Origin: Kitagawia praeruptora
Taxonomy: Eukaryota > Streptophyta > Magnoliopsida > Apiales > Apiaceae
Direction: 5' to 3'
NCBI GenBank assembly: GCA_037693485.1
Contig: CM075344.1
Location: 96,879,001 to 96,943,000 of the forward strand
DNA: 64,000 bases
Each line of letters starts with the position of its first letter. Positions within the stretch are counted from its first letter, which is position 1. Under the pieces are notes generated by a model, which saw only the letters and a list, made by a program, of their open reading frames with translations, made no database searches and was not told the origin of the DNA. The position numbers were made by a program, and so were the translations under genes. Positions 1 to 12,363 of this stretch are shown one piece after another.

Positions 1-264
1 GTATTATATGTGTTACTTGGCCTTACTAGTTGGATCGATTGGTTACTTGCTGGGCTGTATAGCTCATTACTTACAATTTTCAGGTTCGATGTAAGATCGA
101 TTGGGATAGCATTGGAGTTCAAGGATCTTAGATTCGGATTAGATTATCATTGTTAGCTGCGCTTTTGTAATAAGTACCTTTGTAATGGACTTTTGGATTA
201 ATAAAATTTGTTTTATTTTAGTTTTTGATTTAGAATTAATAGTCCGAAAAGTCGGGCTGTTACA
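1..264 (+). repeat. 5' LTR of F (3' part only)
   Basis: This is the last 264 bp of an LTR whose start lies left of the window. It ends with CTGTTACA directly before the primer site. It aligns without net length change to 1255-1518; the visible differences are one G/T near base 101 and a T-run around 208-220. The level, a little over 1 percent, suggests a fairly recent insertion, but the compared stretch is short. Confidence 0.85.
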
Positions 265-431
265 GTTGGTATCAAGAGCAAGCTGTCCTTCGGAGTGTGT
301 TAGGTATGGGACTAGTACATTCTCTAGGATGCGATCCTTAGGACTAGACTTTAGGAAGATGTATCACGAACTTTTTGGAGTTTAGGACTGTTGTGAATTT
401 GGGGACCAAATTCTTTTTAAGGAGGGTAGTA
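265..431 (+). other. Remnant interior of F: primer site, scrap, polypurine tract
   Basis: It starts with TTGGTATCAAGAGCA, close to the usual tRNA-Met primer-site TGGTATCAGAGC but with an extra A. It ends with AAGGAGGGTAGT just before the 3' LTR, a plausible polypurine tract for plus-strand priming. The short open frame at 185-385 has no recognisable domain and runs through the LTR end, so I do not call it a gene. The interior is what would be left after deletion of nearly all gag-pol. Confidence 0.7.
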
Positions 432-1518
432 TGTAATATCCCGTAATTTTTAGAATAATATTAATAAAGAATAAGAGAATAAAAAGGATTAAAATTAGAT
501 AATAAATAGGATTTAAAATTGGTTTAGCTTAATTGGGCCTAAAATATGGATCGGATTTGAATACAGATAACTTGTAGGTTTAGACATAGGGTTTTGTAAC
601 ATTATAAATACATCATATTCTCCTTCTTCATCTTTATTATCAAAATTCGTAGGGTTTTTTTTACACACAAATCAGCAGTCTTGTAAAATTCGTAAAAAAT
701 TCATCGTATGTCAGAATTCGTTGATTCTGGACTTTTCGGAAAGGTCTTTTCGTGCTCTACAACTTTCCTTCTTTGAGTTTTTCAAGAAAACATCGTTTAG
801 AGGGTCAAAAAGGGTAAATACAGGTCTGGTCAGAATTGGATAGGATGATTTGATTCTTGAGTTTCCGTGTAGAGGTAAGTTTCTGATCGTTCTTTCTAGT
901 GTTTTCAAAATTATGTGTTATGTGTACGTATTTGTTATCAAAATTTGGGATAAGTGATTATATTTGAAGTTACATGTATTTGTGTATCTGTGTGGTGTCT
1001 ATACGATAATTTTGGAATTCTGATTTATGCCATGGTTTGCGAAAATAAGAATAAGGACCGAGTCACCGGGTTGTAGTGGCAGTTTTCTGAAAATTTAGGA
1101 CCGTTATCACCGGGTTGTAGTGGTCGTGGTATGAATTATGGGTTTCAAGTTATTGTTGTTATGTGCTATCGACTTGTATCGATTAAGAATAAGTGCATCA
1201 TAAGTGATTGTTTCGTATATCGTTATTATATCGTATTGAATATTACACTATCTTGTATTATATGTGTTACTTGGCCTTACTAGTTGGATCGATTGGTTAC
1301 TTGCTGGGCTGTATAGCTCATTACTTACAATTTTCAGGTTCGATGTAAGATCGATTTGGATAGCATTGGAGTTCAAGGATCTTAGATTCGGATTAGATTA
1401 TCATTGTTAGCTGCGCTTTTGTAATAAGTACCTTTGTAATGGACTTTTGGATTAATAAAATTTTTTTTTTTTTAGTTTTTGATTTAGAATTAATAGTCCG
1501 AAAAGTCGGGCTGTTACA
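432..1518 (+). repeat. 3' LTR of F (1087 bp)
   Basis: Begins TGTAATATCCCG and ends GGGCTGTTACA, with TG...CA termini. It contains two near-copies of a short segment around ACCGGGTTGTAGTGG (about 1066 and 1111). No clear TATA box was picked out. The minus-strand open frame at 711-908 has no recognisable product. Confidence 0.85.
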
Positions 1519-1890
1519 ATAGCTCACTCTTGCTGTTTATTTATATAACAGCTAGATCAGGTGATGAAACGTCGCAGTACAACCCGGAAGAGGGTAAAGG
1601 GGAAGTCTACCTTATGAGAAAGTATCGACACCTGTTCTCAAGGTAGTATATACTTATATATGGGTGTAATAGATGGTATTCTGGGATTGTAATAATAGTT
1701 TATCTTAAACTACTATCATTAATGGATGTTGTTCTCTGAGCATATGACTGGTGTGTGTGATGATATTAGTGTGGGGTCATTTGTGTGAGTATTAAATAGT
1801 ATAAAAAAAAGAGATCAAGAGATATTGTTAATAAATGGAAATTGGAGTATGATGGCCCGGATTCCTGACCCCGGATCTGGGGCTGTCACA
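1519..1890 (+). repeat. Tail of an older gypsy LTR related to element D
   Basis: The stretch from ATAGCTCACTCTTGCT to GGGGCTGTCACA resembles, with many differences, the last 470 bp of the D LTRs (39565-40031 and 46268-46733). Shared landmarks are the GTAAAAGGGTAA-like segment, the TGTTCTCTGAGCATATGACTGG block and the GACCCCGGATNTGGGGCTGTCACA end. No primer site follows, so this is a solo LTR or a 3' LTR end. Element F has inserted into it, which explains why only its right part is seen. Confidence 0.75.
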
Positions 1891-2047
1891 CAAGGCACAC
1901 CAGACTTGAAGTCAAGTGCTGAGTGGCAAGGGGACTTCTTGAATGATCAACTGAGAAGCAAGACCTCGACCATATATAGCAAGGGGGGCAAGAACTAAGG
2001 GACTTCATCATTTTGACATCATAGAATGAGAATGAAAGGTTGATTAT
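1891..2047. other. Unassigned flank between the old LTR and element E
   Basis: 157 bp with no recognisable domain. Its last five bases, ATTAT (2043-2047), are the left target-site duplication of E; the copy is at 11248-11252. Before E inserted, this segment was continuous with 11253 onward, so it is probably part of the same old element as the Tat-like region. Confidence 0.5.
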
Positions 2048-3663
2048 TGTTGGAATTCGGGCATGAAAACGCAGCGGATAATACGTAAATAACAATTAAA
2101 AACGAATTCCAAAGCCCGGATCCATGTATAAAATGATGATCTTGGTATAAAAAATTCTCAAGAACAAGATTGTACCTTGTTAAAGCTTTCCAATGGATGA
2201 CAAATGGAGGTCCAAGCTTGTTGATCTTGAGAGCTAAAAGTGTTGATCTTGAGAGCTAAAATATAACTCCTCCACCGGTATCCACACTTGAATGCTTGCT
2301 TGAATCGTCGAACGATTTTGCCACGGAAATTGGTACTAGCCAAAATAAATAAACCGGATGTGTTCTTGACTTGAGCTTGATCTTCTCCCTTGTCTATCAA
2401 CTGAAAATTTCAGCTTGTTGTTTTTTTTAAAAGACTTGCCAACTCTTGGCTTATAAAGAGAAATAAAGCAAGATGGAGCCTTAAACAATTAGGCCATTTT
2501 TTTATTTAAACAAATCTTATTTATTTAAATAAATTAATTAAGTCATACTTAATTAATCAAATGAGTCAAGAAAATACATCTTCAAATTTTATTTTTTAAC
2601 TAATCAAGTCTCACTTAATTAATTTTATAAAATTCGAATTATTATTTATTATTAATTTAAAATCATAATTTAAATTATTATTAATTTAAATTCATGAAAT
2701 AAATTAATTTCCCTTTTAAACATTCTTTGTGTGTGACCCTGTAGGTTATTATTTCATTGGCAATAATTTTATTTTCTAATAAAATTATAAACAATAAGCG
2801 GCGTCTAGTAACACATTATTGCTACCCAATAAAACAATAATTAAATCAACGATTCAATTAACCTTTTATGACTAATGTTCCATGTAATATAATCCCTTTA
2901 AATCATGATATTATAGATTAAACTCGAGGCATGTAATGTGTCATCCTCTTCATAATTTAATCTTCATTTTCTTGATCGATGAGTAGACTATTAATCAAAT
3001 CAACATTTGAGCATGGCCATGCATTTTATAGTCTCACTCAAACAAGAGGCCGATAATATCACTCCTTTATCAGGAGATTTTAATCCCATCTAGATCGTTC
3101 ATATTTCTCACATGATTCATAATATATCCGATATTCACCTTTATCATCATCCGGCTAAAGATAACTTTTGACGAATTCAAAATATATTAATTCTCATGTA
3201 GAATTATAACGACTTCAGGTCTAAGGATCATTACACCATTATCACTGTGAGATTACATATGACACATTTATTATTTACCATGATGTATCTCACTGTGGGT
3301 CTGTCCAGTACCCTGTACTCGTACAGTTACCTATGCATTGCTTTTAGTATCTTCATACTTATGACCAATGAGATGTGGTCATCAGTCAATTATCATACTA
3401 GCATCAGTGTATTACTATTGTCCTAATTAATAATAATACTCGGCTAGGGACATTTAAGAATATGATACAATCATTATATAATCTCATGTTCAAGTCACAT
3501 ACTTGCAACTATACAATTTGTATCAAGATTCTAAGGACATTTATTATACTTTATTTATTTCGCAGTAAATAAAGTCAATAATAAACATATATATATCAAA
3601 TATATAAAATCACTCAAACATAAATATAATGTATACATTGCCTCTAGGGCACCAATACTAACA
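2048..3663 (-). repeat. 3' LTR of E (1616 bp)
   Basis: On the plus strand it reads TGTTGGAATTCGGG...ACCAATACTAACA, i.e. TG...CA on either strand. The adjoining plus-strand ATCTCCCACTT (3664-3674) is the complement of the polypurine tract AAGTGGGAGAT. Small open frames inside (2158-2400, and the identical one at 9744-9986) are shared by both LTRs and show no domain. Confidence 0.93.
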
Positions 3664-3677
3664 ATCTCCCACTTGCA

Positions 3678-6600
3678 CTAGAGCCAATCACCCATGTATC
3701 GAATACCCATGCTACTAGTGTGACATTCATGCTTCTGCTGCGACAGAGCCTTAGTCAGCGGGTCTGCAATATTATCATCAGTATGCACTTTACATATGTG
3801 AATATCCCCTCTATCATTTATTTCTCGAATAAGGTGATATCTCCGAAGTATATGCTTTGTTCTGCTATGAGCTCTCGGCTCCTTGGCTTGTGCTATAGCT
3901 CCATTATTATCGCAGTAAAGATCTATGGGATCTACGATCGATGGAACGACACCAAGCTCTATAATGAACTTCCGTAACCATACAGCTTCCTTGGCTGCCT
4001 CACATGCAGCAATATACTCGGATTCCATTGTAGAATCAGCTACTGTCTCTTGCTTCGAACTTTTCCAGCTTACAGCACCTCCATTTAGGCAAAACACAAA
4101 TCCAGACTGAGACACAAAGTCATCTCTGTCAGTCTGAAAACTAGCATCCGTGTAACCCTTTACCGTTAGCTTCTCTTCTCCTCCATACACCAAGAATGAA
4201 TCCTTAGTCCTTTTCAAGTACTTAAGAATATTCTTGACCGCCGTCCAGTGACCTTCACCTGGATTAGACTGGTATCTGCTCGTCATGCTCAAAGCATACG
4301 AAACATCCGGACGAGTACATATCATTGCATACATGATAGATCCAATTGCTGAAGCATATGGAATCTTACTCATGCGGTCTTTATTATCTAATGATTTAGG
4401 ACCATTCTCTTTTGAGATCGTTATCCCATGAGATACAGGGACATATCCCCTTTTTGCATCTTGCATTCCATAACGATGCAAAATTTTGTCAATATATGTA
4501 CTCTGGCTTAAGCCGATTAATCTTCTTGATCTATCTCTATAGATCTTGATCCCTAATTTATAGGTAGCCTCGCCCAAGTCTTTCATAGAGAAACTTTGTC
4601 CTAACCAAGTCTTTACAGCCTGTAGAGAAGGAATGTCATTCCCTATTATTAATATATCATCGACATATAATACTAGGAATGCCACATGGCTCCCACTAAA
4701 CTTTTTGTAAACACATGGTTCATCCATGTTCTGAATAAAGCCAAAACCTTTGACTATTTCATCAAACCGGATGTTCCATCTCCGAGAGGACTGCTTCAAT
4801 CCATAAATGGATCTACGCAGCTTACATACTTTTCCAGCATCCTTTGGATTTCTAAAACCTTCAGGTTGTGTCATGTACACATCCTCTTCAAGGCTTCCAT
4901 TAAGGAAGGCTGTTTTGACATCCATCTGCCATATCTCGTAATCATAGTAAGCCGCTATTGCAAGCATAATTCTGATGGATTTTATCATTGCTACTGGTGA
5001 GAAGGTTTCATCATAGTCAATACCATGAATTTGTTTGAAACCTTTTGCAACCAGTCGAGCTTTATAGGTCTGTATATTACCTTTCATGTCGATTTTCTTC
5101 TTGAAAATCCATTTGCACTCGATAGGTTTTACCCCTTCAGGTGGATCAACCAAAGTCCATACTTGGTTTTCATACATGGAATCCATTTCAGAATTCATGG
5201 CTTCTTGCCATCTCTTAGAGTCTGGTGAGTTCATAGCATCTTGATAGGTAAGAGGCTCATCTTGATCTATGAGCATCACATCGTCATTTTCAATTAGGAG
5301 AAATCCATAATTTCTTCTTGAATCATAGCGAGTCCTACTAGATCTACGAACAACCTGTGTTTCTTGAGCAGTGTTATCTTGTATATCTTGCTCATGCTCC
5401 ATCTCAGGTTCAATGTTATCAAGTGGTTCTCGATCTTCATCGAGATCTATTTTCCTCCCATTGTCTTTTCTAGAGACTAGCTTTCTTTCTAAAAATACAG
5501 CAGTTCGAGCAACAATTACTTTGTTCTCTGAAGGATTATAGAAAGAATAACCCTTTGTTTCATTTGGGTATCCCACAAAATTACATTTCTCAGATTTCGG
5601 TCCAAGCTTGTCTGACATTAGGCGTTTCACAAACGATTCACATCCCCATACTTTCATAAAGGACATGCTTTGACGTTTTTCTGTCCATATCTCATATGGA
5701 GTTTGTTGAACCGTTTTAGTAGGAACACGGTTTAGTGTATATGCAGCCGTTTCCAGGGCATAACCCCAGAAACTAATTGGAAGATCTGCTTGACTAATCA
5801 TTGATCGCACCATGTCCAACAAGGTACGATTCCTCCTTTCAGAAACCCCATTCCATTGTGGTGTTCCAGGAGGAGTGAGTTGTGATACAATACCACACTC
5901 CCTCAAATAGTTCTTAAACTCATGGCTTAAGTATTCACCTCATCGATCAGATCTTAGAGTTTTTATGCTTTCGCCAGTTTGCTTTTCTACTTCTGCCTTA
6001 TACTCTTTGAACTTTTCAAATGCTTCGGATTTGTTCTTCAAAAGATACACATATCCGTATCTACTGAAATCATCAGTAAACATAATGAAGTAGAAATAGC
6101 CACCCCTTGCCATCGATCTCATAGGACCACATACATCGCTATGTATTAGTTCTAGTCGTACGGTGGCCCTCTTACCCTGTCCGGTAAAAGGAGCTTTAGT
6201 CATCTTGCCTAGTAAACAAGCCTCGCATTCATCATATGATTCAAAATCAAACTGATCCAAGAAACCATCTTGATGTAACTTGGAAATGCGTTTTTCGTTT
6301 ATATGGCCTAGACGACAGTGCCAAAGGTATGTTTGATTTGAGTCATTTGTTTTAAGTCGTTTGTTATTTACGTTCAAGATAGGAGTATCTAAATTAAGAA
6401 CATACAAACCGTTAAATAAATGTGCAACACCATAGGTAATGTCATTCAAACCAAAAGAGCAACCATTGTCCTTAAAAGTAAATGCAAAACCTTTCTTGTC
6501 CAAACAAGAAACAGAAATAATGTTTGTACAAATAGAAGGCACATACAAACAGTTTTCAAGTCTTAATATAAGCCCAGTGGGCAATGATAAATGGTAAGTC

Positions 6601-7640
6601 CCTACAGCCAAAGCAGCAACCTTTGCTCCGTTGCCAACTCGTAGGTCTACCTCTCCCTTAGCCAGTGTCCTACTCCTTTGCAGTTCCTACACATTTATAC
6701 AAATGTGAGAACCACATCCAGTATCCAATACCCAAGATGTAGAAGTAGACAAATTGACTTCTATAACATAAATACCTGAAGTAGAAGTCTGACCAGCAGC
6801 CTTCTTCTTCTTCAGCTCTTCCAAATAAGCATGACAGTTTCTCCTCCAGTCTCCCGGTTTACCACAGTGGTGACAATCACCCTTTTCGACACCACCTTTA
6901 GGCTTGGTAGCCTTCTTGGGAGCAGAATTAGGATTGGCAGCAGATTTGGATACATTCCTCTTCTTATTGCCTTTCCACTTTCTTTTCCCTTTGGCACCTC
7001 CTTTGTTCACCATCAGCATGGGAGAAGGAGATTCCTTCTGAATGTTGGTTTCAGCAGTTCTTAACATGCCCAACAATTCAGTGGGTGTCTTATCTATCTC
7101 ATTCATGTTATAATTCATGACGAATTGAGAGAAGTTCTTGTTAAGTGATTGTAAGATCAGATCTATTTGAGCCTCCGGACCAATCGGGAAGCCAAAGGTA
7201 TCTAGTTGTTCAATATACCCAATCATCTTAAGAACGTGTGGTCCAACCGGGTCTCGCTCTCCCTGTTTACAAGCATACAATGCCTTGCTCGTATCATATC
7301 TTTCCTGTCGAGCTTGTCCCTCAAACATGCTTTTGAGGTGCTCAATTATTTCATAAGCATTCATCAACTCATGTTGCTTTTGAATCTCAGGAGCCATGCA
7401 TGCAAGCATAAGGCATGACACATCAGTTGAGTCATCCAAATGCTTCTGATAAGCATTATGCTCGGCACGTGTGGCTCCAGCAGGAAGAGGATTTGGATGA
7501 GGAACTTCAATGACATAGAGCTTTCGCTCTTGCCTGAGGACAATCCTCAAGTTCCTAAACCAATCCAGGAAGTTCGTCCCTGTCAGCTTTTCCTTTTCTA
7601 GGACTGATCGTATCGAAAACTGATTTGTGTTGTTTGCCAT
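3678..7640 (-). pseudogene. E gag-pol polyprotein, two in-frame stops
   Basis: One frame of about 1,320 codons from ATG at 7640 to TAG at 3678-3680. Order: gag (copia N-terminal and UBN2-type capsid region), a CCHC zinc knuckle near 6850, protease with DTGCGSH near 6720, GAG-pre-integrase (WHCRLGH), integrase with the PQWNGVSERRNRTLL block, reverse transcriptase with LYVDDILI, and RNase H with the MESEYIA block near the end. The frame is broken by TAG at 6687-6689, eight codons after the protease motif, and by TGA at 5940-5942 inside the integrase core; reading resumes in the same frame after both. The zinc knuckle has Asp where the His ligand belongs (CHHCGKPGDWRRNC). The protein would form the particle and copy the RNA in the cytoplasm before nuclear integration. 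Confidence 0.92.
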
Positions 7641-9618
7641 TTATTATCTACAATTTTGTAAAAGCGCATAAAATGAGTTAGTTTGCCTGTTTCGTAAAAC
7701 CTAATTATGTTCAAGTTGATTTATAGCATATTCGTAATATACCTCCCACTATTTTTATCAAATTAATAGCCCTTACTATCAATTCGGAAAATGGTTCCCA
7801 TAAAACCTTTCTTAGTGAGCCAACATCCATATTTCGTCATATTTTAAGTCAGCTTTGGCTTTCCTCTTAAATATGATTATTTAGGTAGACCGTTATGTCA
7901 ATTATATCGTATATAACTCTTGGATAGCTTAGTGAACAACATATTGCTCCGATCTATCTAATAGATTTCACTAAACTCTATGCTTCTAAGTTCATAATCC
8001 TATTATGACGACTTATTTAAGTTGGACCCAATAATAACATTTCAAGTAAGCTTGTTTACTTAATCACATCTCACCACGATAAAAGAGAAGCCCTTGCTTT
8101 GGCAAATCCACTCCTCAATGATCTAGGATTTAATGAGTGTTATTTATTGGAAAGCATCTGTTTAACTTAATATTTCTTAAGGGATTTTTAGAAAAATTTA
8201 ACGATCTTGATCGTTTGTTTAAATCTTAAATCGTTACAAATTTTATCTTGTTTAAACATGGCATATGTGTCGTATCTAATACATACATTCTAAATTATCC
8301 ATACATCCATGCATCCATACATATATCTAATATATCCATGCATCATATGTAAAGTGCAGTTACGCAAAATTAAACGTGCGATGGTTATGGCCCGATCCTA
8401 TGCGATCTTTTCGAGCTAATGAAAAGATCAAGGTCAATCTATGGTTGTAATAACTAATTATTACAAAATTCTTCATTGCTTCCTAAGCCTCCATTGATTG
8501 CCTCCAAGCTCGTTTTTGAAATACATTACAAAAGAACTCGAGTTGCATTCGAGATATAATAATTACAAGAATAACGACATGCAAGTCGTATTTAATTATT
8601 ACAGACCATAAATAAAATTACAACATTTATTCTACGGGTCTTTAGGCCATAACCAATGCACCATGCTCATATAACAATTATAGACATCACATTAATCATG
8701 ATCACATCGATTAATATTTAACTCCTTAATTTAAATACCTAATTATTTAAAAAGGAGTTAAAATCAATTTTAATTATTAAAAATCGAATTTAAAAATTAA
8801 AATTAATCAAAATCGCATTTAATAATAATATTAAATTCGAAATTTAATATTCAATTATTAAAAACATAATTAAAATTAAATTCGAATTAATAATAATAAT
8901 ATTCAAATTCATAATTTAAATTTATTATAAAATTCGAAATTAAATTAATTAATAAAATTTTGAATTAATAATAATATATAAATTCATAATTTAAATATTC
9001 AATTATTAAAACTTTAATCATTAAAAACATTAGGAATCTAATGATTAAAACCAATAACTATTCTTTTCTAAAGTGAAAGCAAAAAGAAATTTTAGAATAG
9101 AAAAAGTTAGAATTATTAAATAAAACCAATCAGTGAAACACGTCCACTGAGATCTGTGACCTGTCTGAAACAAAGCCGACGCGCATGTCAAAAATGCGCA
9201 GCACCTTCTACCTGCTGCTGATGCGCATTTCAAGAATGCGCAGTACCTGTATTATTCTGCCGTTGCGCATTACACGAATGCCCAACTCCAGTATGTTTCT
9301 GCTGATACGCAATACGGTAATGCGTAACACCTGTACATAAGATTTTTTTTCCCAGAAACTGCAGAATGTCCAGAAGCTATGCAGATCGATTTCTTAACAG
9401 TCCTGATCAGTTCTATAAACATTCTAATGATGTGTTTAAGATATCTAGCATATAGTACATCATCCAAAACATGTTATAACAATTTATAACATCATACAAA
9501 CAATTATAACAATTTATAGATCACCTTTTGTATGTTAAAATGAAGCATGGCAAAATTTCATAAATTCATGTATGTTTCATTTTCAAGAACACAAGACCAA
9601 ATCATCCTTTTATACATG
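7641..9618 (-). other. Long 5' leader of E, no gene
   Basis: About 2 kb between the primer site and the gag start. It is very A+T-rich (8700-9060 is almost pure A/T) apart from a 42-bp tandem array at 9175-9342. A long leader before gag is usual in BARE/Angela elements, where it holds packaging and dimerisation signals. I see no ORF with a recognisable product; the short minus-strand frames at 9045-9233 and 9270-9467 look like chance. Confidence 0.75.
9175..9342. repeat. 42-bp imperfect tandem repeat, four units, in the E leader
   Basis: Units start at 9175, 9217, 9259 and 9301. Each begins GC(C/T)G(A/T), then a GCGCAT/GCGCAA-like box, and about ten bases later an ATGCGCA-like box, so each unit holds an inverted pair of GCGCA boxes. 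Spacing is constant although the units have diverged by roughly a quarter. It is a G+C-rich island in an A+T-rich leader. Confidence 0.85.
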
Positions 9619-9633
9619 TAGCTCTGATACCAT
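9619..9633 (-). other. Primer binding site of E
   Basis: On the coding strand ATGGTATCAGAGCTA directly follows the 5' LTR. It contains TGGTATCAGAGC, complementary to the 3' end of plant initiator tRNA-Met, the usual minus-strand primer of copia elements. Confidence 0.9.
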
Positions 9634-11247
9634 TGTTGGAATTCGGGCATGAAAACGCAGCGGATAATACGTAAATAACAATTAAAAATGAATTCCAAAG
9701 CCCGGATCCATGTATAAAATGATGATCATGGTATAAAAAATTCTCAAGAACAAGATTGTACCTTGTTAAAGCTTTCCAATGGATGACAAATGGAGGTCCA
9801 AGCTTGTTGATCTTGAGAGCTAAAAGTGTTGATCTTGAGAGCTAAAATATAACTCCTCCACCGGTATCCACACTTGAATGCTTGCTTGAATCGTCGAACG
9901 ATTTTGCCACGGAAATTGGTACTAGCCAAAATAAATAAACCGGATGTGTTCTTGACTTGAGCTTGATCTTCTCCCTTGTCTATCAACTGAAAATTTCAGC
10001 TTGTTGTTTTTTTAAAAGACTTGCCAACTCTTGGCTTATAAAGAGAAATAAAGCAAGATGGAGCCTTAAACAATTAGGCCATTTTTTATTTAAACAAATC
10101 TTATTTATTTAAATAAATTAATTAAGTCATACTTAATTAATCAAATGAGTCAAGAAAATACATCTTCAAATTTTATTTTTTAACTAATCAAGTCTCACTT
10201 AATTAATTTTATAAAATTCGAATTATTATTTATTATTAATTTAAAATCATAATTTAAATTATTATTAATTTAAATTCATGAAATAAATTAATTTCCCTTT
10301 TAAACATTCTTTGTGTGTGACCCTGTAGGTTATTATTTCATTGGCAATAATTTTATTCTCTAATAAAATTATAAACAATAAGCGGCGTCTAGTAACACAT
10401 TATTGCTACCCAATAAAACAATAATTAAATCAACGATTCAATTAACCTTTTATGACTACTGTTCCATGTAATATAATCCCTTTAAATCATGATATTATAG
10501 ATTAAACTCGAGGCATGTAATGTGTCATCCTCTTCATAATTTAATCTTCATTTTCTTGATCGATGAGTAGACTATTAATCAAATCAACATTTGAGCATGG
10601 CCATGCATTTTATAGTCTCACTCAAACAAGAGGCCGATAATATCACTCCTTTATCAGGAGATTTTAATCCCATCTAGATCGTTCATATTTCTCACATGAT
10701 TCATAATATATCCGATATTCACCTTTATCATCATCCGGCTAAAGATAACTTTTGACGAATTCAAAATATATTAATTCTCATGTAGAATTATAACGACTTC
10801 AGGTCTAAGGATCATTACACCATTATCACTGTGAGATTACATATGACACATTTATTATTTACCATGATGTATCTCACTGTGGGTCTGTCCAGTACCCTGT
10901 ACTCGTACAGTTACCTATGCATTGCCTTTAGTATCTTCATACTTATGACCAATGAGATGTGGTCATCAGTCAATTATCATACTAGCATCAGTGTATTACT
11001 ATTGTCCTAATTAATAATAATACTCGGCTAGGGACATTTAAGAATATGATACAATCATTATATAATCTCATGTTGAAGTCACATACTTGCAACTATACAA
11101 TTTGTATCAAGATTCTAAGGACATTTATTATACTTTATTTATTTCACAGTAAATAAAGTCAATAATAAATATATATATATCAAATATATAAAATCACTCA
11201 AACATAAATATAATGTATACATTGCCTCTAGGGCACCAATACTAACA
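9634..11247 (-). repeat. 5' LTR of E (1614 bp)
   Basis: Direct repeat of 2048-3663. Differences seen by eye include C/T near 9690, T/A near 9728, A/C near 10459, C/G near 11076, G/A near 11146 and two one-base changes in T-runs. The flanking ATTAT at 11248-11252 is the TSD copy. Confidence 0.93.
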
Positions 11248-11679
11248 ATTATAACCAACAACCATGAACGGATTCAACAAGCGAGTTAAGGCCCAGAAGG
11301 TCACGAAAGCCAATTTGAATTGAAGGAAAATGAAGGATACTCCACTCCTTTTATAAGAAAAGTATGACCTGCTTCCGCAGGTTGAAGTACAACCCGGTTC
11401 ACGTTTACAGGTCAAGTATCGATAATATATGAGAAAGGAGCAAAAGCTATCTTTTATAGATGGAAAGAGTCGTTATAACTCGAGAAATTCTGGAAAAGAA
11501 ACGGGGAATTTAAGTGAATATCCGGCAAGACATTATACCAGAGCAACCAGTTGAGTTTTGGAAGCTAATCGTGCTTAAGAAAGTTTAGTCAGGAAATTAG
11601 TCCTAAATGCGGGATTATTGATGCTAATCAAGGTTTTAAGTAAAACCTTAAATAAAAGTCATGAATGACCAAGCTGATT

Positions 11680-11918
11680 GATGTCGAGGTTCGATATCGA
11701 TGATCAATGTCGATATTCAAGTTTGAAAATCAAGTTGATTAACTTTCAATGAAAGTCGATGTATGAATATTGATGTCGAGGTTCGATATCGATGTTCAAG
11801 GTCGATATTCAAGTTTGAAAGTGAAGTTGATTAACTTTTGATGAAAGCCGATGTACGAATATTGACGTCGAGACTCGATATTGATGATCAGGGTCGATAC
11901 CCACGTTTGAAGAACAAG
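11680..11918. repeat. 92-bp tandem repeat, about 2.6 units
   Basis: Units begin at 11680, 11772 and 11864 with GATGTCGAGGTTCGATATCGA or close variants. The exact 92-bp spacing holds twice; the third unit fades into G+C-rich sequence near 11918. Confidence 0.85.
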
Positions 11919-12004
11919 CTTGCTGACCGACAACTGACCGACCGAGCCGCAAGGGAGCCTCCAGCCGACCGAGTTACTGCCGATCAAGGCGCGCGAGGCA
12001 CGAC

Positions 12005-12172
12005 GGCCGACCGAGGTCCCGGGCGATCGGCTCATCGGAGACACTCTGGCCGACCGACATCGGTTGTCGATAAAAAAATAATAATAAATAAATAAAAAAC
12101 AATTTAGCCGACAGAGGTCCCGGCCGACCGGCTCACCGGAGACACTCTGGCCGACCGGCATCGGTTGTCGAT
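12005..12172. repeat. 101-bp G+C-rich repeat, two units
   Basis: Two copies of a segment with GAGGTCCCGG, GGAGACACTCTGGCCGACCG and CATCGGTTGTCGAT, offset by 101 bp (GGTCC at 12015 and 12116), separated by A/T-rich AATAATAA runs. The G+C content stands out sharply from the surrounding sequence. Confidence 0.8.
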
Positions 12173-12363
12173 ATCAAAAAAAAATAATAATAATTTGGCC
12201 GACAAACATCGATGGTCAGCATGCAGATTTGGTTTGGCCGACTGACAGTGGTGGTCGAGTCGGGTTTTCACATTTTTGTTTTTGTTTCTCTACCTCGATG
12301 ATCAAGATCACTATTGAGATTGTTTTTGAACAAAATAATCAAGTGGAAGTTGAAATTGAGAAT

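Larger units (their letters stand above)
1..1518 (+). mobile_element. Gypsy-type LTR retrotransposon F, internally deleted
   Basis: Two direct repeats flank a tiny interior. Bases 1-264 match 1255-1518 almost base for base (three or four differences), so 1-264 is the end of the 5' LTR, cut by the window edge, and 432-1518 is the complete 3' LTR (TGTAATATCC...GCTGTTACA). Only 167 bp lie between them, beginning with a primer-site-like sequence and ending with a polypurine tract. No gag or pol remains, so the element can only move with proteins from a relative. The assignment to gypsy rests on the LTR end style and the PBS/PPT arrangement, not on a protein. It has inserted into an older gypsy LTR, whose tail continues at 1519. 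The left target site is outside the window, so the TSD cannot be checked. Confidence 0.8.
2048..11247 (-). mobile_element. Copia retrotransposon E, BARE/Angela lineage
   Basis: A complete LTR element read right to left: 5' LTR 9634-11247, primer site 9619-9633, long leader, a single gag-pol frame 7640-3678, polypurine tract 3664-3674, 3' LTR 2048-3663. The TSD ATTAT is present on both sides. The LTRs (1614 and 1616 bp) differ at about eight to ten bases plus two small indels, so the insertion is recent. The LTR end (TGTTAGTATTGGTGCCC... on the coding strand), the 1.6-kb LTR, the 2-kb leader and the RT/RH sequence match what I know of the Angela lineage, which includes barley BARE-1. Two in-frame stops make this copy non-functional. 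Confidence 0.92.

Noticed and set aside
711..908. Short minus-strand ORF in the F LTR
   Set aside because: 65 codons, no domain, lies within an LTR; other frames of this length occur by chance throughout.
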